Shown here one piece after another: positions 44,010 to 53,495 of a stretch of 64,000 nucleotides of DNA. The stretch is taken from assembly GCF_016888005.1 (NCBI RefSeq), contig NZ_JAFDVE010000012.1, positions 85,230 through 149,229 of the forward strand. Reading direction: 5' to 3'. The position numbers were made by a program, and so were the translations under genes. The notes beneath the pieces were generated by a model. It saw nothing but the letters and a program-made list of their open reading frames with translations. It had not been told where the DNA came from and ran no database searches. Origin of the DNA: Phycicoccus sp. CSK15P-2. GTDB taxonomy: Bacteria; Actinomycetota; Actinomycetes; Actinomycetales; Dermatophilaceae. Each line of letters begins with the position of its first letter. The first letter of the stretch is position 1.

Positions 44010-45155
44010 TCAGAGGCCGAGGTCGCGGCCGATGAGCTCCTTCATGATCTCGTTCGAGCCGGCCCAGATCTTCGAGACCCGGGCGTCCCGCCAGGCGCGC
44101 GCCACGCGGTACTCGTTCATGAAGCCGTACCCGCCGTGCAGCTGGACGCACTCGTCGAGGACCTTGTTCTGCACCTGGGCGCTGAACCACTTCGCCTTGG
44201 CCGCGTCCACCGGCGTGAGCTCGCCCTTGGTGTGCGCCGCGACGCAGTCGTCGACGTAGGCCTGGATGACCTCGAGCTCGGTGAGCAGCTCGGCCATCTT
44301 GAACTTGTTGTGCTGGAAGGTGCCGACCGGCTGGCCGAACGCCTTGCGCTCCTTGGTGTACTCGACCGTCTCCCGGAAGATCTGGAAGGCGTGCGCGGTG
44401 TTCGCGACGGCCGCGCCGATGCGCTCCTGGGGCAGGCGCTGCATCATCGCGACGAAGCCCATGCCCTCCTCACCCAGCCGGTTGGCGTCGGGCACACGCA
44501 CGTCCTCGAAGAACAGCTCGGAGGTGTCGGCCTCCTCCTGACCGACCTTGTCGAGCTTGCCGCCGCGGGTGAAGCCCTCCATCCCCTCCTCGACGACGAG
44601 CAGGGTGATGCCCTTGGCCCCCTTCGAGGGGTCGGTGCGGGCAGCGACGATCACGAGGTCGGCCTGGTAGCCGTTCGTGATGAAGGTCTTGCTGCCGTTC
44701 AGCACCCAGTCGTCCCCGTCCCGGACCGCGGTCGTCTTCAGCGCGGCGAGGTCGGAGCCGCCCGACGGCTCGGTCATCCCGATGGCGGCGATGAGCTCGC
44801 CGTTGGCCATCCCGGGCAGCCATCGCTCCTTCTGCTCCTGGGTGCCGAGGTCGACGATGTACGGCGGGCAGACGTCGGAGTGGATGCCGAAGCAGGACGA
44901 CACCGCGAAGTTGAACCCGGCGATGACCTCGGCCGCGATCGCGTTGAACCGGTAGTCCTCGGCGCCCATCCCCCCGAACTCCTCGGGGATGTCGAGGCCG
45001 AAGAGGCCGACCGCCCCGGCCTCCTTCCAGATGTCCCGCTCGACGGACTTGACCTCGAGCATCTGCTCGGCGCGGGGCTCGAGCGTGCGCGACACGAACT
45101 CCTGGACCGAGGCGCGGAAGTCCTCGTGCTCGGCCTCGTACAGGTTGCGGGGCAT
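44010..45155 (-). CDS. Acyl-CoA dehydrogenase
   Basis: 381 residues, FAD-dependent. Conserved N-terminal helical region, AIGMTEPSGGSDLAALKTTAVRDGDDWVLNGSKTFITNG (FAD and substrate loop), QERIGAAVANTAHAFQIF and the C-terminal HGGYGFMNEYRVARAWRDARVSKIWAGSNEIMKELIGRDL, where the catalytic Glu normally sits in the GSNEI region. It oxidises acyl-CoA to enoyl-CoA in beta-oxidation or branched-chain catabolism; chain length cannot be told. GAGGAG four bases upstream supports ATG 45155. It is divergent from a TetR gene with a palindromic operator between them. Confidence 0.93.
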   Translation of the reverse strand: MPRNLYEAEHEDFRASVQEFVSRTLEPRAEQMLEVKSVERDIWKEAGAVGLFGLDIPEEFGGMGAEDYRFNAIAAEVIAGFNFAVSSCFGIHSDVCPPYIVDLGTQEQKERWLPGMANGELIAAIGMTEPSGGSDLAALKTTAVRDGDDWVLNGSKTFITNGYQADLVIVAARTDPSKGAKGITLLVVEEGMEGFTRGGKLDKVGQEEADTSELFFEDVRVPDANRLGEEGMGFVAMMQRLPQERIGAAVANTAHAFQIFRETVEYTKERKAFGQPVGTFQHNKFKMAELLTELEVIQAYVDDCVAAHTKGELTPVDAAKAKWFSAQVQNKVLDECVQLHGGYGFMNEYRVARAWRDARVSKIWAGSNEIMKELIGRDLGL

Positions 45156-45193
45156 GGGGCTCCTCGGCTCTGGGTGGCGGACGCGCCATCATG

Positions 45194-45211
45194 ACTAAGC
45201 GCTTGCTTAGT
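45194..45211. promoter_or_regulatory. TetR-type palindromic operator
   Basis: ACTAAGC and GCTTAGT form a perfect 7-bp inverted repeat around GCTT in an 18-bp site midway between the acyl-CoA dehydrogenase start and the TetR gene. A TAGTGT hexamer (45208-45213) overlaps its right arm and may be a -10 box. Confidence 0.75.
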
Positions 45212-45308
45212 GTGACCTCCGTGCGGCATGCTGTCAACCGTGCCGAGCACCCCACCCATGAGCGAGAGCGCCGTTCTCGACGCCCTGGCGCCCGTCGGAG
45301 GGCGGCCC

Positions 45309-45893
45309 ATGGGCGCCCCCGAGGTCGCCGACACCTCGGTGCGGATCATGATCGCGGCGGCCGACGCGTTCGCCGAGCACGGCTTCAGCGCCACCACGAC
45401 GCGCGACATCGCCTCCCGTGCCGGCCTCTCCCCCGCAGGTGTCTACGTGCACTTCTCGTCCAAGGAGGTCCTCCTCTTCGAGCTGAGCCGCCGCGGCCAC
45501 ATGCGTGCCCGCGACACCCTCGTCGCCTCCGCCCGCGAGGCCGCGAGCCCCACCGACGCGCTGCGCGACATCATCGGCGGCTTCTCGCGCTGGCACGCGG
45601 ACCACCACCAGCTCGGGCGCATCGTCCAGTTCGAGTTCCGGCACCTCAGCCCCGAGCACCGGGCCGAGGTGCTCGACCTCCGCAAGGAGATCGACACCGT
45701 CGTCGCGGACATCCTGCGCGCCGGCGTCGAGGCCGGCGAGTTCGAGGTCGACGACGTCCGCACGACGGCCCTCGCCCTCCTCTCCATGGCCATCGACGTC
45801 GCCCGCTGGTACCAGCCGGGGCTGCGGCGCACGCCGGAGTCCATCGAGCGGTCCTACGGCGACCTGGCCGTCCGCCTCGTCCGACGGGGCTGA
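45309..45893 (+). CDS. TetR-family transcriptional regulator
   Basis: 194 residues from ATG 45309. N-terminal helix-turn-helix: ADAFAEHGFSATTTRDIASRAGLSPAGVYVHFSSKEVL, then an all-helical ligand domain. ATG 45309 is chosen because GGAGGG lies 6 bases upstream and the length fits the family; longer starts at 45228 (ATG), 45240 (GTG) or 45258 (ATG) are in frame and possible. It is divergent from an acyl-CoA dehydrogenase gene, and an 18-bp palindrome between them is the likely site, so acyl-CoA is a plausible ligand. Confidence 0.9.
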   Translation: MGAPEVADTSVRIMIAAADAFAEHGFSATTTRDIASRAGLSPAGVYVHFSSKEVLLFELSRRGHMRARDTLVASAREAASPTDALRDIIGGFSRWHADHHQLGRIVQFEFRHLSPEHRAEVLDLRKEIDTVVADILRAGVEAGEFEVDDVRTTALALLSMAIDVARWYQPGLRRTPESIERSYGDLAVRLVRRG

Positions 45894-45983
45894 TCGGCCG
45901 ATCCCGGCCGCGAGGCCCGGACGTCGAGGCGGGCCCGCGAATACGATGGCGCTCGCCGTTCCCACCCCCCTGCGAGGACCTCG

Positions 45984-47252
45984 ATGGACACCCGTGCCGG
46001 TGCCGTGCGCCGGGTCCCGGCCGCACCCCCGGACCTGCCGGGACGAGCCGCCCCCTGGGACCGCCGCGAGGACCGCACCGACTGGGCCGCTCACTTCCGC
46101 GAGCCCACCCGCTTCGTGGACGCCGTCCTCGGCCTCGGCGTGCTCTTCGCCTGGGCGCCCCCCGGGGTACCGCCGTCGTTCTCGGTGGGCCTCCTTGCCG
46201 TCGCCGCACTCGCCGGCCTCGCGATGCTCCGGCGACCGCGGTGGTCCACCGAGGTCCGCTCACGCCTGGGGTGGCTGCTGCCGACCCTCGTCCTCCTCGT
46301 CGGGTACCTCGCCGTCGTCAGCATCATCACCCCGGACGAGTCGCTGTACGGATGGGACCGCCGGGCCGTCCGGCTCGTGCTCGTCATGGTCTTCTTCGTC
46401 GCGCTCGTATCCGGCCGGATCCACCTCCCCTCCCTCCTGCGCGGCGTCATCGCCGGCCTGGGGGCCAACACCGTGCTGTTCTACGCCGGCGTGGCGCCGG
46501 CGAACTACGGCAGCTTCCTCTCGGGCTTCCTGCTCGACAAGAACCAGGCGGGGCTGGCCTACGCCGTCATCGGCCTGCTCGCCATCGGTCTGGCGGAGTC
46601 GCGTTCCCGACAGGTCGCCGTGGTCGCCGTCGCCGGAGGGCTCGTCTGGCTCACCGGGTCCCGGACCTCGCTCGCGGCCTTCGCGTGCGGGGTGGCCTGG
46701 TTCGTCCTCCGCCCGAGGCTCGAGGTGACCGGTCGCATCCTGCTGGCGACCGTGGTGGCCGTCGTCGTCCGCGTCCTCGAGACCGACTTCGCCCGGGTGG
46801 GCGTCTTCGCCGACCGCGAGGGCACCGACTGGTTCAGGGCCAGGATCGACGAGGCCTCGCAGGTGAAGCTCGACGCCAGCCCCTGGTACGGGCGAGGCCT
46901 GGGCGAGTCGTGGGTCCAGCTGGAGACGGGCCAGTACCTCTTCCACAACTCCTACTGGGCAGCGCTCGTGGAGGGCGGCTGGCCCCTCGCCCTGGCATAC
47001 ATCGCGGTCACGGTGCTGGTGGGGGTCGGCCTCCTCCGGACCACGCGGGTCGACGCCCCGTGGGTGGGTGCGGCGGAGGCGGCGAACGTCGCCGTCCTGA
47101 TCTGCGCGCTGCGCCTCGGCGAGGTCTTCGGCGCAACCGCGGCGACGATCGTCCTCGCCACCGGCGTCCTGGCGCACCTGGCCACCTCGGCCGCCGGGGA
47201 GCAGCGTCCGGGCACGTGGTCGCCCCGCGTCCTGCGGGACGGCGAGGCATGA
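45984..47252 (+). CDS. O-antigen ligase/polymerase-like membrane protein (Wzy_C)
   Basis: 422 residues with about 10-11 membrane helices. SGFLLDKNQAGLAYAVIGLL, WLTGSRTSLAAFACGVAWF, the large outer loop with RARIDEASQ, PWYGRGLGESWVQL and FHNSYWAALVEGGW are the Wzy_C/WaaL signatures, including the Arg and His expected in the loop. In an actinomycete such a protein would polymerise or transfer an undecaprenyl-linked glycan to the envelope. AGGA lies upstream of ATG 45984 and a -10 candidate (TACGAT) is near 45942. It is the first of three overlapping genes (polymerase, acyltransferase, methyltransferase). Confidence 0.85.
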   Translation: MDTRAGAVRRVPAAPPDLPGRAAPWDRREDRTDWAAHFREPTRFVDAVLGLGVLFAWAPPGVPPSFSVGLLAVAALAGLAMLRRPRWSTEVRSRLGWLLPTLVLLVGYLAVVSIITPDESLYGWDRRAVRLVLVMVFFVALVSGRIHLPSLLRGVIAGLGANTVLFYAGVAPANYGSFLSGFLLDKNQAGLAYAVIGLLAIGLAESRSRQVAVVAVAGGLVWLTGSRTSLAAFACGVAWFVLRPRLEVTGRILLATVVAVVVRVLETDFARVGVFADREGTDWFRARIDEASQVKLDASPWYGRGLGESWVQLETGQYLFHNSYWAALVEGGWPLALAYIAVTVLVGVGLLRTTRVDAPWVGAAEAANVAVLICALRLGEVFGATAATIVLATGVLAHLATSAAGEQRPGTWSPRVLRDGEA

Positions 47253-48340
47253 GTGCTGTCCCGGACGGCGGCGCGCAGCGGTTCCGCGAGCTCGACGGCC
47301 TCCGTGGACTGGCGGCTCTCGGCGTCGTCGTCTACCACCTCACCGTCGCCTTCGACGACGTCGTTCCGACCGCCCCCGCGTCCGTCGTCCGCGTGCCCTG
47401 GGGGATGTACGGCGTGCAGCTCTTCTTCCTCGTCAGCGGCTTCGTCATCCTGCTCACGGCCCGTCGGGTCACCCGTCCGAGCGACTTCGTGATCGCCCGC
47501 GCGTCCCGCCTGTACCCGGCGTACTGGCTGGCGCTGGCCGTCACGACGGTCGTCGCGCTCACTTGGAGCGTATGGCCCCGACCCAGCGTGGCGACCGTGC
47601 TCGCCAACCTCACGATGGTCCAGCGATGGTTCCTCGTCGAGAACGTCGACCCCGTGTACTGGACGCTGGCCGTCGAGATGCAGTTCTACCTGCTCGTCCT
47701 CGGTCTCCTCGTCGTGACGCGGCATCGGCTGGGTGCCCGTGTGGTGCTCGTGACCGCCCTGCTCTGGGGTGGGGTGTCGCTCGCCGTGGGACTCGTCGCC
47801 GCGCCGCACAGCCGCGGCATCGACCCGCAGCTCGTCGCGACGCCGTACAAGGTCCTCCTCAACCTGACCCTCGCGGAGTTCGGTCCCCTCTTCAGCGCCG
47901 GATGCCTCGCCTTCCTCGCGCGACACGGTGAGCTGCGCTGGCGCTGGCCCGTCGGGTTCGCCGCGCTGGCGGTCCTCATGGCGGCGATGCTGCGCGACGG
48001 CGGGGCGGCCGTCGCGGTCGCCGTGGTCTGTGCCCTGTTCCTCGGCGTGGCCCGACGACCGTCCACGCCGCTGCTCACCGCGCGCCCGCTGCAGTGGCTC
48101 GGGCTCGTCAGCTACTCGCTCTACGTCTGCCACACGGCACTCGGTGACCTCGTCACCGCCACACTGCTCGGGCCTGTCGGGCGGGAGCTGGCGATGGTGG
48201 CGGCACTCGTCGTCGTCCTCGGGGTCGCCCGGCTCCTCCACTCGCTCGGCGAGGTCCGCGGGACTCGCGCGATGAGACGCCGCCTGTCCGCCACCAGGTC
48301 CGTCGTCGCTCGTCGGCCCACCCGTACCCTGACCCCGTGA
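47249..48340 (+). CDS. Acyltransferase 3 family membrane protein
   Basis: 363 residues with about ten helices. The N-terminal FRELDGLRGLAALGVVVYHL holds the catalytic His of the family; FFLVSGFVI and RLYPAYWLALAV follow, and LGLVSYSLYVCH closes the fold. These proteins O-acetylate or succinylate cell-surface sugars using cytoplasmic acyl-CoA. The start overlaps the polymerase stop (ATGA) and the stop overlaps the methyltransferase start (GTGA). Probably modifies the same glycan as the first gene. Confidence 0.9.
   Translation: MSAVPDGGAQRFRELDGLRGLAALGVVVYHLTVAFDDVVPTAPASVVRVPWGMYGVQLFFLVSGFVILLTARRVTRPSDFVIARASRLYPAYWLALAVTTVVALTWSVWPRPSVATVLANLTMVQRWFLVENVDPVYWTLAVEMQFYLLVLGLLVVTRHRLGARVVLVTALLWGGVSLAVGLVAAPHSRGIDPQLVATPYKVLLNLTLAEFGPLFSAGCLAFLARHGELRWRWPVGFAALAVLMAAMLRDGGAAVAVAVVCALFLGVARRPSTPLLTARPLQWLGLVSYSLYVCHTALGDLVTATLLGPVGRELAMVAALVVVLGVARLLHSLGEVRGTRAMRRRLSATRSVVARRPTRTLTP
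48325..48330 (+). promoter_or_regulatory. -10 box, leaderless start of the methyltransferase gene
   Basis: TACCCT lies 6 bases before GTG 48337, inside the 3' end of the acyltransferase gene. Confidence 0.55.
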
Positions 48341-49062
48341 CGTCCACCACGCCCCGAGCCGGATCCGCGTCCATCGGCGCACCCAACTACTGGTGGTACG
48401 TCGCCCGTGCCGAGCTCCTCGAGGTCACGCTGCGCGACCGGACCGAAGAAGCCGCTCTGGCGCTCGACCTCGGCAGCGCCGACGGTCCGAGCGCATCCTG
48501 GCTGCGTGATGCGGTCCACCGCACGGTCTCCCTCGACGTCGACCCGCGCGGCCTCGGGTCCGACGGCGTGTGCGGCTCGGCGCTCGCCCTCCCCTTCGAG
48601 GACGAGACGTTCGACGTCGTCGCGGCGTTCGACGTCATCGAGCACTGCGACCCCGAGCACGACGCGCTCGCGGAGGTCTTCCGCGTCCTGCGCCCGGGAG
48701 GCGCCTTCGTCATGTCGGTCCCCGCGTACACCTGGGCCTGGACCGACTTCGACATCGCGAACGGCCATCACCGCCGGTACACGCGGACACGGGCCGTGAC
48801 CGCCGTCGAGCGGGCCGGGTTCCGGGTCCAGCGGTGCACCTACGCCTTCGCGAGCGTGTTCCCGCTCTTCGCCGCCGAGCGGGCCCTCCGCAAGCTGCGT
48901 CGACTCCGGGCCGACGGGCCCGTCGACATCGTGCAGCTGCCGCAGGTCTCGCCGCTGGCCAACCGGGCCCTCACGGCGGTGGCTCGCGCCGACCGGTTCG
49001 CGCTCTCACGCGGCGACCTGCCGTTCGGTTCGTCGGTGTTCCTCGCCGCTACCCGACCCTGA
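48337..49062 (+). CDS. Class I SAM-dependent methyltransferase
   Basis: 241 residues. ALDLGSADGPSASWL is motif I, SLDVDPRG motif II, FDVVAAFDVIEHCDPEHDALAEVFRVLRPGGAFVMSVPAY motifs IV-V, typical of the Methyltransf_11 group acting on small molecules or glycolipids. A tail with RALRKLRRLRADGP and VARADRFALSRGDLPFGSSVFLAAT is shared with glycan-cluster methyltransferases. It overlaps the acyltransferase gene by four bases but has its own leaderless promoter. Convergent with the epimerase gene, 3 bases apart. Confidence 0.87.
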   Translation: MTSTTPRAGSASIGAPNYWWYVARAELLEVTLRDRTEEAALALDLGSADGPSASWLRDAVHRTVSLDVDPRGLGSDGVCGSALALPFEDETFDVVAAFDVIEHCDPEHDALAEVFRVLRPGGAFVMSVPAYTWAWTDFDIANGHHRRYTRTRAVTAVERAGFRVQRCTYAFASVFPLFAAERALRKLRRLRADGPVDIVQLPQVSPLANRALTAVARADRFALSRGDLPFGSSVFLAATRP

Positions 49063-49065
49063 GCG

Positions 49066-50022
49066 TCAGCCGTCCAGCGCCGCGCCGCGCACCACCCGGG
49101 CCCGCACGTCCGCCGCGGTCGCCGCGAGCCCCGCGGCCAACGGCGTCCGCGCGTCGGTGTCCACCTCGGGCCACCGGGTGGACGCGAGCCGCAGGTCGAG
49201 CACCTGGCCGGCCCCTCCCGGGACGTCCATGGTGCGCAGCGGCCGGTGGAACACCCGCCGCGCCTCGGCCACCAGATGACCCACGGTGACCGGGCGCCCG
49301 GAGGCGAGCACCTTCGTGACGACGGCACCCGGCGGCTCGGCACGAGCCAGCCGGAGACACCTGACCACCATCCGCGCGAGGTCGACCACGTAGAGGTAGT
49401 CGCGGATCGTGTCGAGCGAGACGTAGACCGGCAGCGGCCGCTGGGTGGCGTCCGCGAGGCACAGCTGCGACAGGAGCCCCTGTGGCTTCCCGAGCCGTTG
49501 CCCCGGGCCGTAGACGTTGGCGAGCCGGCCCACGACGACCCGCACTCCGGCACGCCGGCCGAGACGTTCGACCGCCCGCTCCATGGCCAGCTTGGTGCGG
49601 CCGTACGGGACGAGGGCCACCGGCTCGGACAGCTCGGTGAAGGGCGGACCGGACGAGCCCGCGTACACCCCGCCCGCCGACGAGGCGAGGAACACCACAC
49701 CCGCGCTCGCGTCGGGCAGTCGTGTCTCCAGCAGTCCGAGGACCTGCGCGAAGACCCGGAGCTCGGCGGAGAGCTCCTGCTCCCCGGTGGCCACCACGCC
49801 GGCGCCGGCGCACCACGCGAGAGCCCAGGGCCGACCCGCCGCGAGCCGGCGCAGGTCGGCCGCTCCGCGTACCAGCGCGTCGACTGCGGCCTGCTCGTCG
49901 GTCCAGGGCACCGTCCGGGTCATGACCTCGTAGCCGGTGCGCCGGAGCTCGCCGGCCACGTGGCGGCCGACGAGACCACCCGCGCCGACGACCCAGGCCA
50001 CGGGCCGCGGTTCCGGGCTCAC
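49066..50022 (-). CDS. NAD-dependent epimerase/dehydratase (extended SDR)
   Basis: 318 residues. The Rossmann NAD-binding motif is VVGAGGLVGRHVAGEL near the N-terminus; the SDR active site is FLASSAGGVYAG with YGRTK (Tyr-x3-Lys). GRLANVYGPGQRL and RDYLYVVDLARMVV are typical of nucleotide-sugar 4-epimerases and dehydratases. A C-terminal domain follows. Exact sugar unknown. Its start overlaps the glycosyltransferase stop by four bases, so both form a leftward pair next to the polymerase-acyltransferase-methyltransferase genes. Confidence 0.88.
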   Translation of the reverse strand: MSPEPRPVAWVVGAGGLVGRHVAGELRRTGYEVMTRTVPWTDEQAAVDALVRGAADLRRLAAGRPWALAWCAGAGVVATGEQELSAELRVFAQVLGLLETRLPDASAGVVFLASSAGGVYAGSSGPPFTELSEPVALVPYGRTKLAMERAVERLGRRAGVRVVVGRLANVYGPGQRLGKPQGLLSQLCLADATQRPLPVYVSLDTIRDYLYVVDLARMVVRCLRLARAEPPGAVVTKVLASGRPVTVGHLVAEARRVFHRPLRTMDVPGGAGQVLDLRLASTRWPEVDTDARTPLAAGLAATAADVRARVVRGAALDG

Positions 50023-51020
50023 CCGTCGTCCCGGCCCAGCGGGCCGTCCCGGCGGTCACGCACCGGCAGGTAGAGCGGCTTGCCCATCGCCATGTCGACG
50101 GCCATCCCGACGTACTCGGCGATGACGCCCAGGGCGAAGAGGATGGCCCCGGTGGCGACCATGAGCAGGATCATCGTCGAGGTCCAGCCGGGGACCTCCC
50201 ATTGGCCCGACGCGCGCCCGATGACGAGGATGACCGCCACGACCGGCGCGAGGACGACGGCGGTCGCCCCCGTGACACTGACCCACCGCAGCGGTGTGGT
50301 GCCGCTCGAGAGCACGAGACGCCAGAAGTGCGAGACGAGGCGGCGCAGGTCGTAACCGGAGGGCCGGTCTCCCTCCGAGCGCATCGGGACCGGTGCGGTC
50401 GTGACGCGGCGCGCGACCCAGGAGATCGCGACGTCGAGATAGATGCCGGGACCCGCGTACGCCGCCACCGACCGGGCGACCTCACCGAGGACGAGGCGGA
50501 AGCTGTTGAAGTCCGCGGCGCTCGCGCCCTTGGACACCGCCATGACGAGGCGCTTGGCGGTCCGAGAGGCCAGGTTGCGCAGGACGCCGTGCGGCGGCTC
50601 GTTCGACGGCGCGGCATAGACGACGTCGGCCTGCTCGTCCATCGCCGCGTCGACGAGCACCCCGATCTGCTCGGGGTCGTGCTGGCCGTCCTCGTCCATC
50701 GTCACGACCCACTCGCCCCCGGAGGCGGAGATCCCGGCGAGCGTCGCCGCGTGCTGGCCGAAGTTGCGGCTCAGCCAGACCGCCCGGACACAGTCGTGCT
50801 CGGCGGCGAGCCGGCGGATGACCTCGTCGGAGTCGTCGGGCCCGCAGTCGTCGACGAGCAGGACCTCCTCGACCCGGTAGCGGCGGCCCCCGGGCGAGGT
50901 CCGCACCGTCGTGGACTCCGCGAGCTCCGCGACGAGACCGGGCAGCGTGCGCGACCCCTGGTACACGGGGATGACCACCGAGACCAGATGCGGCGCCGGC
51001 CCGGCGGTCGTGGGATCCAC
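50019..51020 (-). CDS. Glycosyltransferase family 2, polyprenyl-phosphate type
   Basis: 333 residues. GT-A domain with LVSVVIPVYQGSRTL, VLLVDDCGPDDS, NFGQHAATLAGI and the DxD-like MDEDGQHDPEQ; two C-terminal membrane helices (ATAVVLAPVVAVILVIG, ILLMVATGAILFALGVIAEYVGM) match the DPM1/GtrB group that loads a sugar on undecaprenyl phosphate. GTG 51020 is chosen because TAGGGT ends 7 bases upstream; GTG 51029 would lie inside that box. It leads the epimerase gene. Confidence 0.9.
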   Translation of the reverse strand: MDPTTAGPAPHLVSVVIPVYQGSRTLPGLVAELAESTTVRTSPGGRRYRVEEVLLVDDCGPDDSDEVIRRLAAEHDCVRAVWLSRNFGQHAATLAGISASGGEWVVTMDEDGQHDPEQIGVLVDAAMDEQADVVYAAPSNEPPHGVLRNLASRTAKRLVMAVSKGASAADFNSFRLVLGEVARSVAAYAGPGIYLDVAISWVARRVTTAPVPMRSEGDRPSGYDLRRLVSHFWRLVLSSGTTPLRWVSVTGATAVVLAPVVAVILVIGRASGQWEVPGWTSTMILLMVATGAILFALGVIAEYVGMAVDMAMGKPLYLPVRDRRDGPLGRDDG

Positions 51021-51027
51021 GGCGGCC

Positions 51028-51033
51028 ACCCTA
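51028..51033 (-). promoter_or_regulatory. -10 box, leaderless start of the glycosyltransferase gene
   Basis: TAGGGT on the minus strand, 7 bases before GTG 51020. Confidence 0.6.
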
Positions 51034-51046
51034 GCGGCGGAGCGGC

Positions 51047-52729
<1,683 letters not shown>

Positions 52730-52736
52730 GGGGCCC

Positions 52737-52742
52737 AGCGTA
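52737..52742 (-). promoter_or_regulatory. -10 box, leaderless start of ettA
   Basis: TACGCT on the minus strand, 7 bases before ATG 52729. Confidence 0.55.
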
Positions 52743-52797
52743 TCCACGGCAGGGCCCCGGCCCGAATCCGCGGCGTCTCGGCCTCCGAGCGCTCCGC

Positions 52798-53340
52798 TCA
52801 GGCGGCGTCCGGTGCGACGAGCGGGCCGGTGTCATGCGCCTCCGCCCCGAGCGCACCGGCCTCCGCCGCCGTGACCTCGGCACCGGGACCGTCCGCCATG
52901 ACGTAGGGGTCGCGCTCCGGGTCACCGAGCCCAGGGCCCTCCCCCGCCCGCACGTCGCCTCCCGTGCCGGGCTCGAGGTCGGCGTTGCGGGTGAACGCGG
53001 TGACACCCCAGCGCAGGTCGTGCCCCAGCGCGTAGGCCTCGAGCTCGGTGCTCGCGCCGTAGGACCCGTCGTCACGCCGGAACTGGCGGACCTTGAGCTT
53101 CCCGTACACGAGGACCGGCTGGCCCTTCCGCAGGCACCGTGCGGCGTTCTCGCCCGAGGCCTTGGAGACGGAGACGTCGTAGAAGCTCGGTTCGGACTCG
53201 ACCCAGCGGCCCGGTTCGCCCCGGTCGGGCCGGCGCTCGGACTGGGCGACCCGGAAGGTCGTGAACGACCCGAACCTGCCCTCCTTGACGGCCGGGTCCG
53301 CGACGAGGCGGCCCTGGACGGTCGTGTAGGTCTCGTACAT
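52798..53340 (-). CDS. Single-stranded DNA-binding protein paralogue
   Basis: 180 residues. One OB-fold of about 115 residues (MYETYTTVQGRLVADP, TTFRVAQSERR, FYDVSVSKASGENAARCLRKGQPVLVYGKLKVRQF, STELEAYALGHDLRWG) followed by an acidic, low-complexity tail. The tail lacks the DDDIPF-like tip that house-keeping SSB uses to recruit partners, ending instead in VAPDAA, and the OB-fold is diverged. This fits the second SSB (SsbB) of actinobacteria, located beside ettA. GGAGGA 8 bases upstream supports ATG 53340. Confidence 0.88.
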   Translation of the reverse strand: MYETYTTVQGRLVADPAVKEGRFGSFTTFRVAQSERRPDRGEPGRWVESEPSFYDVSVSKASGENAARCLRKGQPVLVYGKLKVRQFRRDDGSYGASTELEAYALGHDLRWGVTAFTRNADLEPGTGGDVRAGEGPGLGDPERDPYVMADGPGAEVTAAEAGALGAEAHDTGPLVAPDAA

Positions 53341-53428
53341 CGTGCTGCTCCTCCCGCAGGCCGACCGTCGGCCCGGTGTGCCCCACGCTGCCCCGGCGTC
53401 GTGGTCCGGGAGAAGCGACCCACCCCCA

Positions 53429-53470
53429 CCTGTGGACGACCGCACCGACCGGCCGCCCTGTGGACGACCG
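53429..53470. repeat. Duplicated 14-mer upstream of the ssb paralogue
   Basis: CCTGTGGACGACCG occurs at 53429-53442 and 53457-53470, 28 bases apart. On the minus strand each reads TCGTCCACA, one mismatch from the actinobacterial DnaA box TTGTCCACA. It lies in the 155-base gap between the GTPase stop and the ssb start. Confidence 0.5.
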
Positions 53471-53495
53471 GACCCGACGACCCCGGACCGGGCCT

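Noticed and set aside
45221..45260. Leaderless start of the TetR gene at GTG 45221 after TAGTGT
   Set aside because: That GTG is out of frame with the TetR protein.
45191..48340. Very long open frame (about 1,050 codons) on the plus strand
   Set aside because: Only its last 364 codons (47249-48340, acyltransferase) are real; the rest is an Arg/Pro-rich shadow of the TetR and polymerase genes.
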